Shown here piece after piece: positions 57,580 through 64,000 of a stretch of 64,000 nucleotides of DNA (positions within the stretch are counted from its first letter, which is position 1; the number at the start of each line of letters is the position of its first letter). The stretch is from NCBI GenBank assembly GCA_036417435.1, contig CM070905.1, forward strand, positions 68,837,092-68,901,091, in the 5' to 3' direction. Source of the stretch: Inia geoffrensis. Lineage: Eukaryota; Chordata; Mammalia; Artiodactyla; Iniidae. The position numbers and the translations under genes were made by a program. The notes beneath the pieces are model-generated. The model ran no database searches. It worked only from the letters and a program-made list of their open reading frames with translations, and was not told the origin of the DNA.

Positions 57580-58679
57580 TAGAGAATAGAAATATAGGGT
57601 CAGAATTTCTGTTTTGGTAGAGCTGGCTTTTGAGAAAAAAAAAAAATTCTCTCTGCATAGGACCTTTACTTTATTATTAGCCCTGGAGAAAATAGCCCTG
57701 GATAATGTCAGCTTGCTCACTGACCCATAGCGAATCATTTTGGCACATAACGGCACACTAAATTACTCTCAAACCTTAATTTGCAACTATTTTTAGGGCA
57801 AAAACACTGGATGCTAATCTTACAGAGATACCTTATTATCAGAGTCACCTTCCGAAGAGTTCCACATCCATGAAAAATAATCCAACAGAAGACATCATTA
57901 TAAAATCAATAAAAGGAAAAACTAAGAAATGCCTTTTTCAGACTGTATCTCCAATAAATTATCATCTCACAGAAGAAAGGCAAGGACCTTTAATTAGGGA
58001 AGAATGCTGAATTATTACTTGAGTAATTACCTGAAAAATCCAGAGAAATGTGAAAACCGTGCCTTATTTTCATCTTTTCCCCTAGAACCAGCTTACCCCT
58101 ATTTTTATCCATTTCTCCTATTGTTTTAAATAAAACTTGTGTTCCTTTCCATATTGTTTCTTTCCACAGGAAATTAAAGTCTATACTTTTCCAAGAGGCA
58201 ACACAATAAGTCTCAACTTTGGTGGGCAAGTGATAAAATATATCTTAAATTAGCAGGTAGCTTGAGGCACATGTGGCCAAAACATGAGTTGAAGGTGCTC
58301 CAATGTTGACAAAACATACTTCATGGAGGGCATGGAAAATCCCAAAAGATCCACAGAGCTCAAGGAAAGGTAATTAAAACCAACTCTGCAGGTTGTAAAA
58401 CTGGAAAGGGGTTTAAAGGGAGGCCGAGTACCAGGAAAGAGAGGCACAGTGTAGGAGAGGCAAAGAAAGACTGAGGAAAAAGGGCTGGAGGAGAGTTGTG
58501 AAAGGGTCAAGTAAAAGAGGCACAATTCAAAATATTAAGAGTTAGGCAGAAGGACATATTGGAAATGCATGTCGAGAAGTGAAAAAGTCACTAAGAGAAA
58601 AAGAAGAAGGAAAGACAATAACTAAAGGAAAATAAGTACAAGATACCAAGAGATACAAATGATCATTAAAAAGCTATCT
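57580..58679. other. Unassigned sequence
   Basis: No gene or nameable repeat. The 91-codon minus frame at 58250-58525 lies opposite a purine-rich strand and is not convincing. Confidence 0.4.
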
Positions 58680-59060
58680 GGCATTCATTCATGTTTTGCC
58701 ATGGCAATTATCTGCCAAAGCTGAAATTACAGTATTCCCCTGTGATTCGCCTTAATAGACTCAGCCAGGTGCATTATCTGCAAGCATTCTCATTCAGGAG
58801 AAAAATTAGCCAATCATCAATCTGGATGTGAATTTAAGGGACAAGAATAAGTGAAAGCTCTCCAAATGATATTTATGCAGTGGGCCAATCAAAATTGCAT
58901 AAATTACTGAATTCAATTGCCAGGAAAAGGGGTTAAATTTAATACAGCTAGACAGCTGAGCAGCTGCTTTCATGATTTAAATAAAAACAAGCTGAAACCC
59001 ATGCTGTCAGCTCAGTGATATATGGCTTGTAATGGGATGTTTCCAACCTTCACTTCCATA
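58680..59060. promoter_or_regulatory. Candidate conserved non-coding element
   Basis: Repeat-free, non-coding and dense in transcription-factor-like words: GGCAATTATCTGCC, GCATTATCTGCAAGCATTCTCATT, CCAATCATCAATC, GGGCCAATCAAAATTGCATAAATTA, AGACAGCTGAGCAGCTGC (two E-box-like CAGCTG) and ATTTAAATAAA. There is no microsatellite or decayed-transposon text. This composition is typical of deeply conserved developmental enhancers, but conservation is inferred, not seen. Confidence 0.3.
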
Positions 59061-60035
59061 TGACCCCCTCCACTTTAGGTAATTCTCCTTTGCCTCCAGT
59101 GCAACCAACTTTTCAGAAAAACATCTGGGTCCCATTCCTGCTCTGTTAGCTACAATGCTGTCTCCTACAAACATAAATGATTCATTGGACAACACCCTTC
59201 ACTTCAGGATCAAATTCGGGAGTTTCACTGATAATTTCATCATGTTTACAACCAGGGATACTGTACACGAACACGGCACACATTTGATCCACAAAATTCC
59301 TTCACACGGTGCTCATACTAGTATAGATTGTATGTATAAAATTAGAGGTGAATTTTAGTGGTTGAAATTAGAAAAACAAAGAAAGGCTACCCCCAACAGA
59401 ATGGAGTTTTTGTCTTGCTACTGCCCTCCTCCTTTATATTAGAAACTTCTCTTCATCTACACATTCCCCCGATCCTTCCAAAAAAATAAAGGGAAGGGAA
59501 GAAGAAAAGACAAACATCCCTCTGAAAAGTGGGCTCAGCACAGGGGAAAGAAAGATGAGGACTTTGCCAATTTCACAAAACTTTCACTCAGGTCAAGGTC
59601 AAATCAAAAAGAATTTATCCTACTATAAGAATAAAAATGCCAGAAATGACAATGATTACGGAAAAATGAAAAATCATATACATAAAATACTCATGATTTG
59701 AACCAGGACATTTTGTGTCTTGCAAAGCAAACCACGAAGCTCACACTTTCTATGACGATATTCATTACTGTAGAACTCAAAACACGGTAGATGCTATCCC
59801 GAAAGGGAATCTGAAATAGTCACTTGATACTTTAAGATTGTGCCTCCAATAATCGATTTGCAAGTTGTAACCATCGTTAAAAACAAACCATATTTCCCAT
59901 TTTTAATTCATGAAACCCAAATTATTATAACGTACACAATTTACATTAATTTCTCATTTTAATACAGCAAGTGTCTACATATAGGCACACACAAAATTTT
60001 AAGCCAGACTTTCTAAAATGATTACTTTCCCCATT
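59061..60035. other. Unassigned sequence
   Basis: No gene or nameable repeat. It may extend the conserved-looking block on its left. Confidence 0.4.
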
Positions 60036-60050
60036 AAAAGCCAACAAAAA

Positions 60051-60242
60051 CAGGCTTCCCTGGTGGCGCAGTGGTTGAGAGTCCGCCTGCCTATGCAGGG
60101 GACACGGGTTCGTGCCCTGGTCTGGGAAGATCCCACATGCAACAGACCGGCTGGGCCCGTGAGCCATGGCTGCTGAGCCTGAGCATCCGGAGCCCGTGCT
60201 CCCGGTGAGAGGCCCGCGTACCGCAAAAAAAAAAAAAAAAAA
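60051..60242 (+). mobile_element. CHR SINE, short subtype with internal deletion
   Basis: GGCTTCCCTGGTGGCGCAG head, GGTTCGTGCCCTGG, then GAGCATCCGGAGCCCGTGCTCC joined directly to CGGTGAGAGGCCCGCGTACCGC, with the GCAACGGGAGAGGCCACAAC block lost. A tail of about 23. Target duplication AAAAGCCAACAAAAA at 60036-60050 and AAAAGTCAACAAAAA at 60243-60257 (14 of 15). Confidence 0.96.
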
Positions 60243-60257
60243 AAAAGTCAACAAAAA

Positions 60258-60300
60258 GAAGAAAGGAGGAGGGAGAGGAGGAAGAGGAAGAGAGAGGATG
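60258..60300. repeat. Purine-rich (GGA/GAA)n tract
   Basis: All-purine stretch immediately after the SINE's right target duplication. Confidence 0.9.
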
Positions 60301-61422
60301 AAATAGAGCAGCCACAAAACCAGTGGCTTACTGGAGCTGACTGCAGAAATTTGTGAAAATTTTGTTTCAGGAAAGAAGAAAAAAAGCAGTAATAGTTAAA
60401 AGCAATAGTTTTTTTGTTTTTCCCCCTTGCAGAAGAACACAAAGGTTCTTACATTTCCTCCTTACAGTTATAAGCTTCTTTGGTGCTCTGAAAATTTTAA
60501 AGTCAAAAATGTTCACCAATAAAGATAATTGGGGAGTCTAGCTTCTGCTTAAAAACCAGTATGTAATTTTCTAGGCCTGACTATAGGCCTTTACAAAGGT
60601 TTTACCTGGTAGGCCTCGAGGGGGAAAGCTGCCCTCCCCAAACTGGCCTTGGTGCACAGTCTGGAGGGAGTTGCAGCCGGAGACTCAGCCCTCCCTCTCC
60701 CCCGCCACTCCCACCCCAGGTGAGACAAGCTCTTTCACATATTGACATTCTGAGCCCAGGCAACTTCATTCCCAGGTTTCTTGATCTGAGGCCTTGGGCA
60801 GAGGTCTTCTGCAGATGCCTCTGCTGAGACCTCCTTGAGAGGGAAGGTAAGGGAAACTTAGAGAAGACTCCACTCGGACTCAGGACCTGGTAGTTTTCTA
60901 CTCCTAGCCTTTCCCCCTTGCGTCCTCTCCAACCCAGGGTCCATAAAACTGCCGGAGCATTTTATTTGGGGCTCCCTCGGCAGTGAGACACGACTGTCAC
61001 AGCCCCCATGTCTGTGCTGATGCACCTGACCCTCCACCTGTGGGAGGAGAAAGGAACACGGGGAGTTGGTGCTTTCTCTGGTTGTGGACTCTTGCTCATA
61101 CCATCACAGTTTTAAAGGCCTAACTTCATTTTCGGCTTGTTGCTTTAATCAGCTATTCTGACACCTGGCAGCTCAGCTCTCTCTTTCCCAGTTCAGCTGA
61201 GCCCCGGACGACAATAATGCACAAAATTCACTCATTTACAATTTAAAGCATCATCAGAGGAGGCTTTTCAGAGCATCACAAAATATAAAGTGTTTCCCCT
61301 TTAATTTCTCATTAATTCCTGAATATATTAGTCGGATGGTTGCAGTAGGCCAAACAGAAGTTACCGGAGGATGGGAATATGATCACTGCTACCTTCTGTT
61401 ACACTGGGAAACTTGCTCAACT
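60301..61422. other. Repeat-poor sequence with a GC-richer island
   Basis: 60590-61090 is clearly more GC-rich than the surrounding DNA (CCTCGAGGGGGAAAGC, GCAGCCGGAGACTCAGCC, CCTCTCCCCCGCCACTCCC) but CpGs are few and no open frame is convincing. 61110-61340 is repeat-free with homeodomain-like words. No gene recognised. Confidence 0.4.
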
Positions 61423-61436
61423 TCTAATACATTTTT

Positions 61437-61643
61437 TTTTTTTCCTTTTTGCGGTACACGGGCCTCTCACTGCTGTGGCCTCTCCCATTGCGGTGCACAC
61501 GCTCCGGACGCGCAGGCTCAGCGGCCATGGCTCACGGGCTCAGCTGCTCTGCGGCATGTGGGATCTTCCCAGACCGGGGCACGAACCCGTGTCCCCTGCA
61601 TCGGCAGGCGGACTCTCAACCACTGGGCCACTGGGGAAGCCCC
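61437..61643 (-). mobile_element. CHR SINE, short subtype, antisense
   Basis: Poly-T (interrupted), GCGGTACACGGGCCTCTCA, body, and reversed head GGCCACTGGGGAAGCCCC. Exact 14-bp target duplication TCTAATACATTTTT at 61423-61436 and 61644-61657. The 118-codon frame reading through it is chance. Confidence 0.96.
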
Positions 61644-61657
61644 TCTAATACATTTTT

Positions 61658-62029
61658 ATCTTTCTTGTTTTACAGTCAAAACCTATCAATAAGACAGTTT
61701 GATGGATGCTGCTTCCACAATCGTCTCTCACTTCCGCAGCAATGTGAGCCAATGTACACCCATTTGGTCCTCCACATTCCCCACCTTATCTGAAGGCATA
61801 GATCAAATTGTCAGCTCTCACATATGAGCTTTCTTTGAAGTTCCATTTTGTATTTAAAATAATGCAAAATTTGCATTTTATTTTATGATGTGATTATGTT
61901 TTAAGAGAAAAATCATGTGTTAACCATCATGCCATTTAAGAAAGTATATATCCGTGTTTATTCAACAGCTCTGCATAATGAATGGCCCTAATTAACTCAT
62001 ATGTATATTTCATTTTGCAAAGCAAAATC
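61658..62029. other. Repeat-free sequence with conserved-element character
   Basis: Non-coding, no transposon text, many homeodomain/POU-type words (CCCTAATTAACTCATATG, GCATAATGAATGG) and the octamer dyad listed separately. Confidence 0.35.
61862..61876. promoter_or_regulatory. Octamer dyad (POU-type inverted repeat)
   Basis: ATGCAAAATTTGCAT: 7-bp inverted arms around one central base, containing a full ATTTGCAT octamer, the POU-domain (Oct) factor site. The motif is exact in the sequence; use as a site is inference. Confidence 0.35.
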
Positions 62030-62150
62030 TAGTGGAGCCAGTCAGACCTGGGTTAGGATCCTAGGTCTTCTAGGCATTACTGAATTATCTGTGGGGATAA
62101 TGTTACCATCTTGCAGGGTTGTGTGAGGGTACAATGAAATAATGCGGTCT
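62030..62150 (+). mobile_element. MIR SINE fragment
   Basis: GGAGCCAGTCAGACCTGGGTTAGGATCC resembles the MIR head region, and ATTATCTGTGGGGATAATG...CTTGCAGGGTTGTGTGAGGGTACAATGAAATAATG its core and 3' part, with a deletion between. Confidence 0.65.
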
Positions 62151-62609
62151 TCAACACCTATTTCTTCTCTTTCTTCTGCACCTCTTTTCATATGTAACTG
62201 GTTAAAAAGCTGCTCAACTTTGTGGCCCAGACATAGCATGGTGTCACGGCCAAAGTAACACCAATCTGACAATCAAAAGTAATGGAGAGGTAATTTATAT
62301 ATTCATTGCAAACTCTTCAAAAAATGTCAAAGGGGGGTTATGCACAGAAAATAAAAAGCTCTTACAATCATTTTCACCATCCTTTCCCCAAAAGTCATAT
62401 TTGTCATATAAGTATCTGTTCTCTATCTTTCTCACAAAAATTTCCAAAGTGATTTTTAAATATCTTTTGTCCTGCCATCTGCTGAATGTTTTCCTCTCTT
62501 TTCCTCAGCTATCAAACTGACCCCTTCAATGCAAAGCATTCACCTCTCTCCATTACTCATTTGCTGACTCTGTACAATGCTAGTCCAACAATCTGACTGG
62601 TAACATCTG

Positions 62610-62740
62610 CTCCTTACCAGGCATGGGATACGGAGATGTCGAGTATCCACGTGCACTTGGGGAAATAGGATTTGTGAAGCTAAGCGACTTGCACAAGGTC
62701 ACAAATTTAGTAAGTGAAAGATTTAACATGTGCTCTTTTT
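62610..62740 (-). mobile_element. MIR SINE fragment, antisense
   Basis: GAAGCTAAGCGACTTGCACAAGGTCACAAATTTAGTAAGTGAAAGATTTAA is the reverse-complement MIR core (consensus ...AAGTGACTTGCCCAAGGTCACACAGCTAGTAAGTGG). Confidence 0.75.
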
Positions 62741-63622
62741 CTCCTCCTTCCCTCCCTCTGTCTCCCCTTCGCTGTCCTAGTACCCCTCCTTTTCATAAAC
62801 CCAACAGCCTTAGTCATGCATCAGCCTGTCAGAATATGAGGCATAAAAATGTGAGTCTCGTACCACTGCTAACTTGATGGATAAGAGGATTACGGAAGAG
62901 CTCAAAGTAATCAGTTCATTAACACTAAAATATTTTATGGAGAAAGGAATTCTGCCTTCAGAACTTAAAATCTATGCTACACGATTTGAAGAACGTGTAC
63001 TACACAGCAGGGAAGAAAACACCTGCCACTGAGTAGAACCTGAATCAAAGGAAGTTTTATTAAGAAAATTGCCTTAATTAAAATTCAACACTTCAGTACT
63101 CTATAAAAACACAATAATTACAGCAAGATTTAACTTTAAATGTGCAAACCACAAAAAATGGAAATTCAGAAAATTCCCATCTGGTTCAACCTATCATCTT
63201 CAGTAGGTAGGTGCTAGTCACAGTGTGACTGGGAGGAAAGGAACTTAGGGTGCATTCAAAAAGAGACAATAGGCTCAAAACGGCTTCAAAATGGCTACAA
63301 CAATAGGCTAAGTCCACATCACCAAACAAAGTGAGATTTAATACCCAACCTACTTACAGTTTCAACCTCTCCCAGCAAAGTAATCTTAATGGGTCAGTCT
63401 GGAATTTCCTGGTCAGCACCAGCGAGGTAATCCCCCAAGAATGCTGAGGAAGGCCACTCTTTCCTTGTCCTTGTCCCTCTCTGCCGACAAAAGCTTTCCA
63501 TTTTGTACAGTTCCTCAAAGGGAGCTCATTTATATTTGCTAGATGGGATGCTGCCTGATTCATGAACCATTAAATTCATGAACCATTAAATAAAGCCTAT
63601 AAGATCTTCAAATTTACTCAGT
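62741..63622. other. Unassigned sequence
   Basis: No gene or nameable repeat. A short direct repeat, TTCATGAACCATTAAA, occurs twice at about 63559-63590. Confidence 0.4.
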
Positions 63623-63629
63623 TGAAATT

Positions 63630-63849
63630 GGGGTTTTTTTTGTTTTTTTTTTTTTTTGCGGTACCCGGGCCTCTCACTGTTGTGGCCTCTCCCGTTGCGG
63701 AGCACAGGCTCCGGACGCACAGGCTCAGCGGCCATGGCTCACGGGCCCAGCCGCTCCGCGGCATGTGGGATCTTCCCGGACCGGGGCACGAACCCGTGTC
63801 CCCTGCATCGGCAGGCGGACTCTCAACCACTGCGCCACCAGGGAAGCCC
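63630..63849 (-). mobile_element. CHR SINE, short subtype, antisense
   Basis: Interrupted poly-T then GCGGTACCCGGGCCTCTCA and a complete body ending in GCGCCACCAGGGAAGCCC. Short target duplication TGAAATT at 63623-63629 and 63850-63856. Nearly free of changes relative to the other short copies, so probably recent. Confidence 0.96.
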
Positions 63850-63856
63850 TGAAATT

Positions 63857-64000
63857 TGGTCTTTAAGGATAAGGAAAAAGACAGAAGAGCTCAAAGAGAA
63901 ATGAATAAAACATTTCAAAGAGGAAATAGAGATTATAAAATATCAAATTGTGGCATAGGTGGAATTTTATACCATGATTTCTATCTGAAAGTCAGACTGT
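63857..64000. other. Unassigned AT-rich sequence to the window end
   Basis: No gene or repeat recognised. Confidence 0.4.

Noticed and set aside
1..64000. CRISPR arrays, operons, phage or bacterial defence systems
   Set aside because: The repeat content, Pol III SINEs and lack of coding density show vertebrate nuclear DNA; no regularly spaced repeats occur.

Overview
The window is mammalian nuclear DNA and almost certainly comes from a cetacean. The main evidence is thirteen copies of the tRNA-derived CHR SINE found in whales, dolphins and hippos (head motif GGCTTCCCTGGTGGCGCAG, a split Pol III promoter, an A tail). No BovB LINE, which would mark a ruminant, is seen. L1 3' ends fall into two types: an older one (tail text GTTTCAGGTGTACAGCAAAG, shared with other artiodactyls) and a second one (GTTTCTGCTGTATAACAATG). 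I found no protein-coding exon, no spliced gene and no functional RNA gene. Every long open frame I could identify lies in a transposon or antisense to one. The window reads as intergenic or deep-intronic sequence in an AT-rich gene desert.

Layout. 1-8.8 kb: AT-rich sequence with a hAT DNA transposon (2056-2394), a probable old LTR piece and an old L1M-type stretch (3440-4335). 8.8-22.8 kb: the densest retroposon zone, with a 3' L1 stub (8798-9034), five CHR SINEs, an old L1 3' end (11510-12022), MIR and L2 fragments, an antisense MaLR-type LTR (17679-18140) and a truncated L1 (19041-19731). 23-27.6 kb: mostly unique sequence. 27.6-37.1 kb: a LINE block, with an L1 fragment joined to a Tigger1 relic (27604-29556), a short L1 3' insertion (30070-30513) and a nearly full-length but dead L1 on the minus strand (31415-37139) with recognisable ORF1 and ORF2 ruins. 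37-58 kb: mostly unique AT-rich sequence with five SINEs, a degenerate L1M with a palindrome (48850-49432), a 5S rRNA retropseudogene fragment (52897-52938) and an L1 stub with a TA microsatellite (57308-57566). 58-64 kb: stretches that look like conserved non-coding DNA (58680-59060; 61110-61340; 61800-62030), a GC-richer island (60590-61090) and three more SINEs.

No genes act together here. The structure of the window is the record of L1-driven insertion. Most insertions have readable target-site duplications (TSDs), and these expose three unusual events: a SINE that appears to have carried about 100 bp of downstream DNA with it, a second SINE with a short extra tail segment, and a tailless 5S rRNA fragment. 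I did not find a new protein or RNA system. Repeat family names are from memory of consensus sequences, without a database search.
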